From: Endozoicomonas sp. SCSIO W0465
GTDB taxonomy: Bacteria; Pseudomonadota; Gammaproteobacteria; Pseudomonadales; Endozoicomonadaceae
Assembly (NCBI RefSeq): GCF_023716865.1
Contig: NZ_CP092417.1
Coordinates: 2,954,001 to 3,018,000 of the forward strand
DNA: 64,000 nt
Direction: 5' to 3'
A model generated the notes under the pieces. It did no database searches and had not been told where the DNA came from. It saw nothing but the letters and a program-made list of their open reading frames with translations. How positions within the stretch are numbered: position 1 is the stretch's first letter; each line of letters starts with the position of its first letter. A program made the translations under genes and the position numbers. Shown one piece after another: positions 27,123 to 37,401 of this stretch.

Positions 27123-27950
27123 GGCTCTTTTCCAATTCCAGACTGCTGTGTAACCAGCAAGTTGACTAAGGGCTGAAGAAGACTTTTGCCTCTTCGGCCA
27201 ATATTATGCAAAAACTCAAAAAAGCCAAGGTAAAGGGGTAAAGCCTCTTGGGATATTCCCCTGTGAGGCCTTAGCCACGAGCGTAGAAGTGACCAAAACC
27301 CCTCCATAGTATTAACATGCACCTCGTAAATACCGTCTTTGTCATCATCACGAGCATACTCACCTTTGCCGTGACAGACCGTTTTATGTCTGAAGCCCCA
27401 GCTTTCAAGGTCATCATAGATGTTGTATTCATCGGTATAAATCTGGCTCTGTGGGGCTACGTGTTTCTTGATAAATGGTTCGATTGTCGCCTTCTTAACG
27501 TTCGACAGCATGTTGATAATGACCTGACCTCCCCTTTGAATCATTCCCAATACCGGCGGTTTGTCTTTTTCAAGAGTCCCACGGCCCGGAGCGCCTTTAA
27601 GCCTTCTTTTTCTCGGTGGATGATCCAGATTTTTTTAATGCTTCAGGGTGTCCCTTGTGACCAGCTACAATGTAGACCTCGTCGAATTCAACTTCGCCAT
27701 CAAGAATCACTTCAGGCTTTCGGTCAACAACACCATTTCGTAAGACTGTGGTCATATGGTGTGCATCACTGACACACAGATCAAGTTCCTGAGCTATCTG
27801 GCTGTTGGAGACGTTCAGCCCCATTAAATAGAGACAGGCAATCCAGACTTTGAGTGGTCGGTGGTGTCCTGCGAAAACCGTATTTGTCAGGTCATCGAAG
27901 TAGCGCTTACAGGACTTACAGTAATAGTGCTGGCACTCTACCTGCACATT
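27123..27950 (-). pseudogene. IS1595-family transposase remnant (copy truncated by IS3)
   Basis: Nearly identical to the complete element at 46930-47961. It starts at the same terminal sequence (GGCTCTTTTCCAATTCC) but stops where the IS3 element begins, so the N-terminal zinc ribbon of about 50 residues is lost. The remaining parts include the YYCKSCKRYF zinc motif region, the DEVY catalytic block and the VNTMEGFW...RGIS C-terminal motif. The frame changes near 27600 at GAGAAAAAGAAGG, exactly as in the other copy. Confidence 0.8.
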
Positions 27951-27953
27951 GCC

Positions 27954-28202
27954 ATGGTAGTGGAGCAGAAGCAGGCTGTAACAGAGGTTGCCAGAAGTCT
28001 TGGTATCAATGATGGCAACCTGAGACGCTGGATACGGGAACAGGATGAAAAAAAGGAAATGTCTTTTCCAGGCAAAGGGCAGCAAGCTTTGACGCCTGAT
28101 CAGCAGCGAATAAAAGAGCTGGAAGCTGAAAACCGCCAGTTGAAAATGGAACAGGAAATATTAAAAAAGGCGACGGCCTTCTTCGCGAAAGACCTGTTGT
28201 AA
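27954..28202 (+). CDS. IS3-family OrfA (5'-truncated)
   Basis: 82 codons remain of the helix-turn-helix and leucine-zipper protein that binds IS3 ends. The residues VTEVARSLGI...NLRRW are the recognition helix area, and ELEAENRQLKMEQEILKKA is the zipper. About 20-25 N-terminal residues are lost. Near the end, AAAAAAG at 28163-28169 fits the -1 slippery site used in IS3 elements to make the OrfAB fusion: in the -1 frame the reading continues into orfB through RFAFIQQKKEAYPVQV. Confidence 0.75.
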   Translation: MVVEQKQAVTEVARSLGINDGNLRRWIREQDEKKEMSFPGKGQQALTPDQQRIKELEAENRQLKMEQEILKKATAFFAKDLL

Positions 28203-28240
28203 GATTTGCATTTATACAACAGAAGAAGGAGGCCTATCCG

Positions 28241-29071
28241 GTGCAGGTGCTCTGTAAAGTAATGCAGGTTGGGCGCAGTGGCTTTTATCGCTGGCAGAAT
28301 CAACAGGAACATCAGAAGGACTCTCTGGCCAAGCAGTTCCGCCTGGAGTCTGATGCACAACAAATTTTTATCGACTCCGATCGCTCATATGGCAGCCGGA
28401 GAATGGCAAAAGCCCTGCAAGGCAAGGGTTACAATATTGGCCGCTATCAAGCAGCAACACTGATGAAGCGCTTGGGACTGGTTGTGAAGTATGCAAAAAA
28501 ATTCAAGGTGACGACGAATAGCAAGCATAAGCTTCCGGTAGCAGAAAATCTTCTGAACAGGGAGTTTGCTGTCACAGAGGCAAACAGGGTCTATACGACT
28601 GATATCACTTATCTATGGACTCGCGAAGGCTGGCTGTATCTGGCAGTGGTTATGGATCTCTATTCCCGGAAGATAGTAGGCTGGTCAATGGACAAGCGCA
28701 TGACCACAGAGCTGCCGCTGGAAGCCTTGAGAATGGCGTGGTGGAGTCGTAAGCCTGGTTCAGGAGTGCTTCACCACTCAGATCAGGGAAGCCAGTACGC
28801 CTCGCTGGACTATCAGGCTCAGCTCAGGGAATACGGCATGATATGCAGTATGAGTCGTAAGGGAAATTGCTGGGATAATGCGGTAACGGAGCGATTTTTT
28901 GGCAGTATGAAACGAGAAAGGACTGACCATTATATTTTCGAAACAAGGGCAGATGTTGAGGCGACAGTTGTTGATTATATTTTGTTCTACAACAACCGCA
29001 GACTTCACTCTTATCTTGGTTACATGAGCCCTGTGGACTTTGAACAACAAGAACTCAGGAAAGCGGCTTAA
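28241..29071 (+). CDS. IS3-family OrfB transposase (rve integrase core)
   Basis: 276 residues if counted from GTG 28241; in the fusion it starts upstream by frameshift. The HTH_21 region includes SYGSRRMAKAL. The DDE core shows TTDITYL (first Asp), HHSDQGSQY (second Asp) and NAVTERFFGSMK (Glu), followed by YNNRRLHSYLGY near the end. All catalytic blocks are intact, so the protein could be active even though the element's left end is gone. Confidence 0.85.
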   Translation: MQVLCKVMQVGRSGFYRWQNQQEHQKDSLAKQFRLESDAQQIFIDSDRSYGSRRMAKALQGKGYNIGRYQAATLMKRLGLVVKYAKKFKVTTNSKHKLPVAENLLNREFAVTEANRVYTTDITYLWTREGWLYLAVVMDLYSRKIVGWSMDKRMTTELPLEALRMAWWSRKPGSGVLHHSDQGSQYASLDYQAQLREYGMICSMSRKGNCWDNAVTERFFGSMKRERTDHYIFETRADVEATVVDYILFYNNRRLHSYLGYMSPVDFEQQELRKAA

Positions 29072-29107
29072 TCAGGTGTCCATTTTTACTTGACCACTAC
29101 AGAAAAC

Positions 29108-29186
29108 GGTGTTTACCTTACTTCCGCAAGCTCAGTCAGTCGAAGATATTGAAAAGCTATTTCCCTGGAATCAAAAACTGGTCTGA
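29108..29186 (+). pseudogene. Remnant of IS66 TnpC C-terminus
   Basis: A short frame ending at the TGA of 29184-29186 reads VFTLLPQAQSVEDIEKLFPW, which matches the usual C-terminal tail of IS66 TnpC transposases. Nothing else of that element is present. It is squeezed between the IS3 right end and a truncated IS66-like gene on the other strand. Confidence 0.6.
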
Positions 29187-29211
29187 AGAACAGGTGTGGG
29201 GAAATTACCGC

Positions 29212-30135
29212 TTACTTTGAGAATGACAGGCCATGCAGCCGACACGTTTTCTTTAGGCTCGCGAATGTGTCCCGATAGCGCTGGCCAAGTAAACTGCGAG
29301 TACCGCCACTAATCTTTCGTCGTTTCACATACTCCCTGATCTGACGTTCACTCAGGTTGTTATGCAGTGGTAACCATGGATATTTCAGAACCAGTAGCAA
29401 TTCCTCACGGGCCCGATAAATTTTACCCAGTTCCGCACGAAGTTCCGGGTAATCTACGTGCGTCGTCACCCAGTGGTTAAAGTCCTGTTCAAGCTGGAGT
29501 TTTCGAGCCTCCGTTGGCGCCTCGCAATAAGCCTCTATATCGTCGTATAGATTCCAGTATTGCTTTTCTACCCAGTCACGGGCGGCTCGCTCCCTGTTAT
29601 TGGCAGGGATTAGTTTTGCCAGAGGCCGACTGGCATGGAACCAGCACAGAGAGTGTTCAAATACCGTGTCGAACTGACGGGCTCCATCGCTATGGATGAT
29701 CATGCTCTCTGGAAAACCATTGCTCAGCAGCCCTGCCTTGAGAACAGCTTCTGTTGCCCAGCGGCGCTGCTGTTTAGCAGACAGTTTGTGGTCATCCAGA
29801 AAGGCTGACCACGCGGCTTCATTCAGAAAATGGGTTTCACCATAGGCTGACAGGGCTTTGATCCATTTGGCAGCCATTCCGACCTGTTCCATATACTTGA
29901 TGGCTTCCAGGTTTAATACATGGCTTCTGCGCTGACCCTGCAAGAGTTCCAGGAAATTGATACGGCTTTTACTCGAAGTCGATGTAAATACGGTAAAGGC
30001 CTCGTTGCCGATCACTTTACAATAGCCATTACTGCCATCGTGTCGTGCACCTGTGTCGTCTACAAGAAGTGCGCTGGAGTGGGCGATCCCCATTTCCAGA
30101 ATATCTTCTCGCTCCTGGTGAAAAGCATTTTTATA
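29212..30135 (-). pseudogene. IS66-like transposase fragment, both ends lost
   Basis: Related to the IS66-like transposase at 34419-37412. It holds the catalytic part: DDTGARHDGSNGYC (first Asp block), HSDGARQFDTVFEHS..CWFHASR and NLSERQIREYVKRRK..GGTRS. Protein similarity extends upstream of the ATG (30093) to about 30135 (residues DCYKNAFHQERED), then stops. At the other end it breaks off after LHGLSF. About 250 N-terminal and 35 C-terminal residues are missing. Confidence 0.75.
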
Positions 30136-31483
30136 GCAATCATTGCTGATTTACCGTTCGATAGTTTAAAGGATAAATTACTTTCAAAAAGAAAGAGCTA
30201 CCAACCACTAATTCAAAAATGATTAATAATTTGCTAAATATATGGCCATTTGCTTTTCAGGCTTCTGCTAAGCCTTGTACTTAAGGTAGACATTAAGCTC
30301 CACCCACTGCACAGAAGCCTAATCTTGTACGCCCTGAACAACCATCCCGTGCAGGGTGTTCTCGTTTCGCATTATTTCCCCAGAAGTCCAGTAGCTTTTT
30401 AATGCATGAGACCAATGACTTTCCTGCATTCATCAACGATGAAATCACATTACCAAACAGGTGAGTCCCACTTTTCATCACCTTGTGCGTCGAGATTTCC
30501 TCAATGCTCCCACTTTCACAGAGGTTCGCCTGTGCAGCATGGGCAAGGTACCTTTTCAACGTCACAACCACAAAGGACATCAGAATCAGGCTAAACACCA
30601 GTGTCGCTGATTTGGTGTTAAAACGATGCCACCCTGAATAGGATTTGATCTCTTTGAAAATCAGCTCTATCTGCCACCGTAGACGATAGGCCTGGAGCAC
30701 ATCACTCAAGGTGAACTCCACCGGTTCAGGTTGGTCACAACGAAAACCCACTTCTTTTTTTTTGTCATCCAGCGGACAACCAAGCGGAATGGCCAGGCTT
30801 TGAATCCGGCCATTCTACATCCAGGTCGAGGCACTGGTCTTTGGGGAAGCCAGACAGTACATCCTTCAGTTTTTTCCTTGTAGCGATTGAGATTCTTGCC
30901 ATCCTCCCGTACCGCGCTGAGTATCGTCGGGTTGATACTCTGAGGTGCCTTGCAGATAAAAACCCTCCCTGTCATCAATAGCGGCAAAGAGTTCCGCTCA
31001 AAATAACCGGCATCCATTAGCATCAGGATATAGGCCATGGATGTTGGCAGTGGTGGCAGACAGTCTCTTTCTGAACGGGTATCTTCAGTCAGCTGCACCC
31101 GCACCAGGTTGTTGGTGAGAAGATCCATTGTCGTATGAAGCTCGACGGCAGCAGGACTGACCGTTGAGAACCTGCCGGGAAATGCTTCTTTCAGGGCATC
31201 ATAGACAGCTTGTGACGAACCGTCCTGAATCAGAATGTGCTCAAACTCTGAAAATGGACTGTCTTCATCAAACGCCATGACTTTGCGGGAAAATATTTCC
31301 AGACACTGCACCCATAGCCACAGGATAAGAGTAGGCAGCGCGTCCTTTTTAGCTTGATTTGCCCAAGAACGATAAAAGACATTCAGCCCCGTCAACTCGT
31401 TAAATTTACGGTGTAGATCCGCCTGGGTATCGCAGTTTCCATCACCAGCGAGGGCATCGATCAGTGAGAGGATAAAATCCAAA

Positions 31484-33087
31484 GGGTGAAAGTCTCATAT
31501 TGATGAGTACTAACGTTCAATATTACCCTTCCCTGATGAAAATGGAATCACATTATCACTGACCATATTTACCTTGGCCCGGTACGTTACCGACAGCAGC
31601 ATCCAGCCACAGTCGAACCAACCACTTTGAATTAGTGACCTGAGTGTCAGAATGCCTTGCCCCCCGGGACACCGCCAACGCATTCCCGAACACTTCATTC
31701 GCTGTGTAACCAGCGTTTTACAGGACGCCTCAATGACCCCTGAGCCTATGGGCAGGTTGCGCGACAGGTGTTCTGCATAATTCATCCGTAACCGGTTTTT
31801 TCTGAAGTACTTTAACTCTGTCTTTAATTTCGATCGGCGGGGATGCTTGCTATGCTGGTAAGCCAGTGCCTTGATTATTTTTTCAACCCCACCCGGCTCC
31901 TCCTTCAGGATATGTCGGTAGGTGCTGAATTTCTCTTTGGACTTCGCGCTATTTTCACCGTAAGCCAGGTCAAATGCCTTCTTCAGGTGTTCTGCCGCAT
32001 GGTAATAATCAACAATTTCTTCTCCCTCCGGTAGCTCTTTGGTGAAGTATGTCCAATTGTCCGGGCTCCATCTGCCACTTTGACCAGAGTCAGATTTGGC
32101 TTTTGCTGAAGCACCTTATCCAGAAGGTTTGAAAGGGATTTTTTCAATGTCGCTTTCTTGCTTTCAGGCATTCGTCCCATCCTGATCGTAGAGAGGCGAT
32201 CTCCCTGGTCATCGTAAAACGACAGTGTTTCCACAACTGGCCTCCTGACAACCTGCTGGCCCTCGGGTACGTTTGCCATCAGCAACACTCTTTCACGTTT
32301 CTCCTGACGCTTGCCGTCTTTCATTGGCATCACACCGTCAAGGGAAGCAGCTACCGTCACCGCGTCAGGCGGTACTGTGAGATTCTCCGCGAGAAGGGTC
32401 TCGAAAGGGTCAAGGTGCTGCTCCCATTGTTCGTTGAGTTTTTGGGAAGACGTGCCAGAGAGCTGGTTGAGGGTGACATATTCCCCATTAGATCGAGTAA
32501 GCTTTTACGTCCGCGGGCGGCAACTGGGCAACCATCCATGCTGCTTGCTTCGCAGCCTTTGGTAACCAGTAGCCTTCTACAACGCCAGCCGCTTGAGCTC
32601 TAAAGGGACAATGCACTTATCCCCGGCATTGCGGTAGAGGCTGCGCAATACCCGGACAGGTCCTGCTGCTGACTGGTAGGTTTGATAGCTGCGTAATGCC
32701 TGGTGATACACGACCCCATTCACTTCGATAGAAGCTTTATTGATGTCTAATTTTTGCAGTTCTTCTGCCAGTATTTCTCGCTCCGCCTGAATAAAGAGGG
32801 AGTGAATCTCGTTTTCATGATCCTCAAAATGCTGGATTGGATTATTGGACTGACGAAGGAGGGTCAGTTTTTGCTGCAGTTGGTCAATAGCAGGACAGGA
32901 ATCATTGGCGACTTTGGTTAGTGGCTGACATACTTCCATCGGAGCGGCCTCTCACAGTTGACTCTTTGTTTGCTGTTAGAATCATAGCTGTGTTTGGCTG
33001 CTCTCCATTCAGGTTGAAAAATTTGGTGTTACGTCTGTTTGCTGTAGCTCAAGGCCTGTGGGTGTGATCAATATGAGACTTTCACCC
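31484..33087 (-). mobile_element. ISKra4-family element (1604 bp) with 8-bp target duplication
   Basis: Perfect 21-bp terminal inverted repeats lie at 31484-31504 and 33067-33087 (starting GGGTGAAAGTCTCATATTGA). The flanks are the direct repeat AATCCAAA (31476-31483 and 33088-33095). Removing the element and one repeat copy restores the IS4 reading frame across IRPLD-FILSL, which proves it inserted into the IS4 gene. Confidence 0.92.
31510..32939 (-). pseudogene. ISKra4-family transposase, frameshifted
   Basis: The N-terminal part (32939-32577, from MEVCQPL) gives helical residues followed by YQTYQSAAGPVRVLRSLYRN and KCIVPLE. The middle part (near 32360) gives AASLDGVMPMKDG, GRMPESKKATLKKSL and KVADGA. 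The C-terminal part is NLPIGSGVIEASCKTLVTQR..CSGMRW. These ISKra4 blocks lie in order but in three or more reading frames, with breaks near 32555, 32400, 32060 and upstream of 31785. The transposase is inactive as read. Confidence 0.8.
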
Positions 33088-33188
33088 AATCCAAAGGACG
33101 GATATCTCGCTGTCGTATAGTAAAACCAAGCTGTTCCGCCATACTTAGGAGTTCTGACCGGTCGAAACAGGTCAACAGTTTTTTTCAA

Positions 33189-34307
33189 CTAATCTACTAT
33201 TTGCAGTACTCATCTTGTTCAGCCATTGATAATGGTTTCGAAGCTTTATTGTGGCTGTTCAAGGTGGGTTCTGCCGCCGGAAACGAACCTTTTTTGAGCT
33301 TAATGTCTACCCTAAGAACGGTTGCTTCAGATTCTTATTCCCGGGATGTACTCGCTGTTTATCTCACAATGAATAGTCCGTCAATTGATTCTGTACTGAT
33401 GGTTGTTCGGGAATTAATCCAACGGCATGGTCGGTTTCCAGAATCTTTTTGTGTTGATGGTGGAGCAGAGTTTGAAAGCGTCGTATTTGAGCAGTTGTGT
33501 GCTTTTTTTTCAGTGACGATTCATAGCCGAAAAAGTAATCCTCGTGGTGGTTCAGCTGTTGAGAGTGTATTCAAGCAGCTCAATGAAGCAGTCATACACG
33601 GCTTGACCGGAAATACAAAGCTTATGAAAAATCCACGACAATTAACGTCAAAAGTCAATCCTTTTCAAAATGCACTTTGGGATTTTCAATCTTTGAAGCA
33701 GTTACTGGAGGATTATTTTTATGAGCATTACAACAAAACAGAACATCCTGCTCATATGTCGATACCGGATGATGTCCTTGCAGAAAGTTTGATTCTTCAC
33801 GGTGATCGGGATAATCGGAAAATTGATATTAATGATGAGCATTTACAAATCATGATGCTTCCATACGATAAACATAAACGAACCCGTATTATTCAGCCGG
33901 TAAAAGGTGTTGAAAGAAAAGGAAAGTACTATGGGCATGATTTATTCAGTAGCCCTGAATGGTTGGGGCGTGAAGTTGAGATACGTATCGATCCTGAAGA
34001 TGATTCTTATGTGTATTGCAACCTGAATGGCTGGAAGCGTTGTAAACGAGTGGCTGTTGAGGATCGCTATTATCCGGGGATTGATCGATCAGTAATTACT
34101 GAAGCCAGCAGCTTCACCCGGTCTTTTCATTCACAGAAGGCAAGGGCTGAACGCGCTGTACCTATCAACAGGAAAATTGCTGACAAAGAACGGGAGCTTA
34201 AAGAACAGCAGGAAGATGAAATGGCAAAGCCATCAAAATCCAAAACTGGCAAAAGGGTTCCTTCGCTGCGTATTGAGCCGGGTGTCAATGATATCGATGA
34301 TTTTTAG
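33189..34307 (+). pseudogene. tnsB: TnsB/TniA-like transposase, N-terminal half lost
   Basis: DDE transposase of Tn7-like and Tn5053-like elements, cut at its 5' side by the IS4 remnant. Seen: the DSYSRDVLAVYLTMNSPS block after the first catalytic Asp region, FCVDGGAEFES (second Asp), and SNPRGGSAVESVFKQLNE (catalytic Glu). A C-terminal beta-rich part follows (WLGREVEIRIDPED...YVYC). The basic tail ending GVNDIDDF is of the kind that contacts TnsC. The frame is open upstream to about 33183 without a usual start, and no N-terminal DNA-binding domains are found further left. The stop at 34307 was followed by tnsC before an IS66-like element inserted between them. Confidence 0.8.
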
Positions 34308-34418
34308 TGGTTTTACCGTTCCTTGCAGGTGTGCTTTATCAGAGTTGGGCTTGGTAGTAGCTAAGATCAATCCAGTTTTTATCAAGAAACTATTTCACCT
34401 GAAATAGTCGGTAATTTC

Positions 34419-36116
34419 TCAAAAACTGCTGGCAGCACCACACGGAAGATGACGTGAAGCCTCCTCAATCAGGTTACTCAATCTCGGAAATAACCCATCG
34501 CCCATTAGTCGGCTTTTCAGATAATCCCAAAAAGAGAGACCATACAGGCGACACGTTTTTTTCAGGCTGGCAAAGGTGTCGCGACATTGCCGCCCCAAAT
34601 CGCTTCGCGTCCCACTACTGATCTTTCGTCGTTTAACATATTCTCGTATCTGACTCTCGCTCAGGTTGTTGTGCAGCGGTAAGCTCGGGTCATCCAGAAC
34701 CAGTAATAGCTCTTCCTTGATTACAGCCAACCCTGACAGAGCATCCTGAAGAAGCCCACTGCACGTTTGGGTTTGGATCAGCGCCTGGAACCCCTGTCGT
34801 ACTTTTATTGCCTTTTTTTCAGTTGGCTCTGTCTTGAAGTCTTTAAGGTCATCGTAAATGGCCCAGAACCATGTCCGAAGCCATTTCTGAGCCATGGCCT
34901 GCTGATCATTGACCGGATGAACTTTTGCCAGCCCTCGCTCTGCATGTATCCAGCACTGGCTGTGTTTGAAAACGTCGAACTGCCTTGCCCCATCACTGAA
35001 GGTGGTAAGATGTCCTGCTCCATGCTGTATCAGGCTGCCATAAATCATGGCTTCACTGGCCTGCTGGCGCCGTCTACCAGTTAGTCTCAGGTCTTTCATA
35101 CATTCTTCCCAGGCTTCATGGCTCAGGAAGGTGACGCCTCTGTATGGATTAAGAACGCGTAGCCACTTTTTGGGGTAATCCAGTTTTTCCAGATAGATCA
35201 AGGCATCGTCGGTGAACGTGTAAGTTGACCATGGGCGGTGCAGTAGGCTTACGAAATTTTCCCGGCTTTTGCTGTCTGTGCTCTCGAACCAGGCAAAGGA
35301 CTCGTTATTGATGATGGTGCAGTAACCGTTCTTCCCCTTATGCCTTGTTCCCGTGTCGTCTGTCTGGATATAACTTGAACAGCGAATACCTGTAGTCAAC
35401 AGCTCATCTTTCTCAGCATGGAACTGCTCGTGTCCTTTCGTCAGAAGCTGGCTGAGTTCCCCGCTGGAAATAGAGATTCCAATGTCCCATAGCCAGTCCA
35501 GCAGTTCTGGCTGGGTAACGGAGCAACCATGATACTGGTGCAGAACGTAGGCCTGCAGCATTGGCCCGTAATGATGTCCATGAAGGCTGGCTGGCGGTTT
35601 GGCCGTAATGGTTTGTCCATCGGGTGTCACCCATTGCTCTAAAAGATATTCAATACTGGATGTTTGTATTGTCAGTTCCTGAACATGAAAAGGGGTGGTT
35701 CCATTCCTGATTGATCCCTCCGGAACATCAGTGGCAGCAATGGGTATGGATTTTTCCGCCGATGGCTTTCGGGGCTGTTTACGCTGCTTTCTGGTTTTCT
35801 CGTTGGGCTTCTTAACCTTCTGCTTTGACGAGGTGTCTGGGCTGGCTCCATCGTTACCCTCAGGAGCGGATGGATCTCCATCAGGGCTGCCGGTGTCATC
35901 ATCGGGAGGTTTGGTGTTTGGTTTGATGTCAGGCTTTGCGGGCAGTTTTTTTAGACGACGAATCTCTGCTTCAAGCAATTCTATCTGCTCTTTGAGCTGA
36001 ATGATCTGCTCTTGCTGCTGAGTGATGAATCTCAGTAGATCTTCAGGTTGTAACTGCTGGTGTTCTAGAAAAGCGGGGCTTTTACAGGTTGGCGGATGAA
36101 AAGTGAGGGGTTGCAA
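34419..36116 (-). CDS. IS66-like transposase with start replaced by ISL3 sequence
   Basis: 565 residues as read now. The original start was the ATG at 37412: deleting the ISL3 element and one AGAAAAGC copy gives MAFLEHQQLQPEDLL..., about 552 residues. After the insertion, the first 14 residues come from the ISL3 end. Order: coiled coil (ITQQQEQIIQLKEQIELLE), a charged Pro/Lys linker, then the DDE domain with QTDDTGTRHKGKNGYC, TFSDGARQFDVFKHSQCWIH and NLSESQIREYVKRRK..SGTRS. The zinc-finger insert of classic TnpC is not apparent, nor are tnpA or tnpB. The catalytic blocks are intact. Confidence 0.8.
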   Translation of the reverse strand: MQPLTFHPPTCKSPAFLEHQQLQPEDLLRFITQQQEQIIQLKEQIELLEAEIRRLKKLPAKPDIKPNTKPPDDDTGSPDGDPSAPEGNDGASPDTSSKQKVKKPNEKTRKQRKQPRKPSAEKSIPIAATDVPEGSIRNGTTPFHVQELTIQTSSIEYLLEQWVTPDGQTITAKPPASLHGHHYGPMLQAYVLHQYHGCSVTQPELLDWLWDIGISISSGELSQLLTKGHEQFHAEKDELLTTGIRCSSYIQTDDTGTRHKGKNGYCTIINNESFAWFESTDSKSRENFVSLLHRPWSTYTFTDDALIYLEKLDYPKKWLRVLNPYRGVTFLSHEAWEECMKDLRLTGRRRQQASEAMIYGSLIQHGAGHLTTFSDGARQFDVFKHSQCWIHAERGLAKVHPVNDQQAMAQKWLRTWFWAIYDDLKDFKTEPTEKKAIKVRQGFQALIQTQTCSGLLQDALSGLAVIKEELLLVLDDPSLPLHNNLSESQIREYVKRRKISSGTRSDLGRQCRDTFASLKKTCRLYGLSFWDYLKSRLMGDGLFPRLSNLIEEASRHLPCGAASSF

Positions 36117-37401
36117 CAGAAATAGCCTTCAGAGGAAGATTGATTTGTAAGGATCAAAACTTCTGAAGGATCAGACATGTCTGCAACCCCATCACTTCGT
36201 CCTATGTTCGCATTTCCTGGCTGGGTAATCGAGCGAATTGATATTGACTGGAATATCAAACATGCCTTTGTCCATCTCCGTCGGGATGGCCGTATACAAC
36301 ACGTCAGATGTAGTAAGTGCGAAACACCTATGGGGCAGATGAAGACAAACGATCGAAGCGTTCAGGATCTGCCACTGGGGACTCTTCAGGTAAATCTTCT
36401 CTTCACTGCATTTCAAGGGCGTTGCTCTCGTTGCGGTAATATAGAAACAGTCACGCCTCCGGGGCTTGCACCTAAAGCTCAAGCAACAGAGCGACTTAAA
36501 AGGCATGTCAGCCATCTATGCCGCTATATGCCATGTGACAAGGTTCCTGAATTCATTGCTATCTCTGGCGGCACCGCTCGTCGCTGGGATAAAGAGATGC
36601 TCATGAAGATGCTGCCTGCACCCAAGCGGGATGGTATTCGCGCTCTTCTTATCGATGAAAAATCCATTGGTAAGGGGCATCATTTTTTAACCGTTGCTCT
36701 GAATGCTGATACCGGTGAAACGCTGTTCCTTGGTGAAGGAAAAAAGAAAGAAGTTCTGGATCGGTTCCTTTCCAGTCTGACAGAAGAACAAAAAGCAAGC
36801 ATTGAATGCGTTGGTATTGACCGTGGTGGAAGCTATCAGGCTTCAGTGAGAGAGCATCTGCCAAACGCCGATATTGTATACGACAAGTTTCATATTATTG
36901 CCAATTACAACGATGTGATTGACCAAATCAGGCGCAGGGAGTGGCGACAGGCAGAAGAAGAGGACAAGCCGTTTATCAAAGGGCAACGCTTTAACCTGTT
37001 CAGAAATCCTGAGAATTTAACACCAAAAGGGCAAAGTAATCTGAAGGAGTTGTTAGCCATGAATGAGGATCTCAATCAGGCATATATCCTGAAAGATATG
37101 CTAAAACAGCTATGGACGTACAAATATAAAGCCTGTGCCAGAAAGTGCCTGGACAACTGGATAGCACTTGCCAAAGAAACAGGGATATCCGAGTTAAAGA
37201 AGTTCGCCAAGGGGTTAGACAGAGCTAGAGAAGGGTTACTGTCATACTGCCAGCATCGTATAACCAGCGCGAAAATCGAAGCCTTCAATGGGGTTATCAA
37301 ACGGATCATCTATAAAGCATGCGGTTACAATGACCTTGATTACCTATATTTGAAAATTAGACAGGAGGCTCTGAAATGATCAGCCAACCTGTAAAAGCCC
37401 C
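36075..37401 (+). mobile_element. ISL3-family element (1327 bp) with 8-bp target duplication
   Basis: Perfect 19-bp terminal inverted repeats GGGGCTTTTACAGGTTGGC (36075-36093) and its reverse complement (37383-37401), flanked by AGAAAAGC (36067-36074 and 37402-37409). It sits in the first codons of the IS66-like transposase. Confidence 0.93.
36177..37379 (+). CDS. ISL3-family transposase
   Basis: 400 residues, starting after a GAAGGA site. The N-terminal zinc-binding region shows CSKCETPMGQ and CSRCGN, followed by helix-turn-helix residues (ISGGTARRWDKEML). The DDE core is present: LLIDEKSIGKGHHFLT (first Asp), GIDRGGSYQASV (second Asp), YDKFHIIANYNDVIDQIRR, and AKIEAFNGVIKRI (Glu). Length and blocks fit a complete, potentially active enzyme. 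Confidence 0.9.
   Translation: MSATPSLRPMFAFPGWVIERIDIDWNIKHAFVHLRRDGRIQHVRCSKCETPMGQMKTNDRSVQDLPLGTLQVNLLFTAFQGRCSRCGNIETVTPPGLAPKAQATERLKRHVSHLCRYMPCDKVPEFIAISGGTARRWDKEMLMKMLPAPKRDGIRALLIDEKSIGKGHHFLTVALNADTGETLFLGEGKKKEVLDRFLSSLTEEQKASIECVGIDRGGSYQASVREHLPNADIVYDKFHIIANYNDVIDQIRRREWRQAEEEDKPFIKGQRFNLFRNPENLTPKGQSNLKELLAMNEDLNQAYILKDMLKQLWTYKYKACARKCLDNWIALAKETGISELKKFAKGLDRAREGLLSYCQHRITSAKIEAFNGVIKRIIYKACGYNDLDYLYLKIRQEALK

Larger units (their letters stand above)
27951..29101 (+). mobile_element. IS3-family element, left end missing
   Basis: Holds orfA and orfB of an IS3 (IS51-like) element. The right end is present: it reads TTTTTACTTGACCACTACA and stops at 29101. The left end and the first codons of orfA are missing, since sequence switches directly from IS1595 to codon 'MVVEQK' at about 27951. 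The joint therefore arose by deletion or recombination and not by simple insertion. Confidence 0.75.
30293..33142 (-). pseudogene. IS4-family transposase, frameshifted and split by an ISKra4 element
   Basis: The N-terminus (ATG at 33142, MAEQLGFTIRQRDIRPLD) is separated from the rest (31482 downward) by the ISKra4-like insertion. The reading then continues with DFILSLIDALAGDGNCD, the DGSSQAVYDAL block, and finally the IS4 signature YRLRWQIELIFKEIK at about 30650-30700. Near 30760-30900 the sense frame changes at least twice around A runs (at GGAAAAAACTG and at ACAAAAAAAAAG), so the gene is dead. I could not identify the ends of the IS4 element; the left lies somewhere near 30140-30290 and the right between 33143 and 33190. 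Confidence 0.75.
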
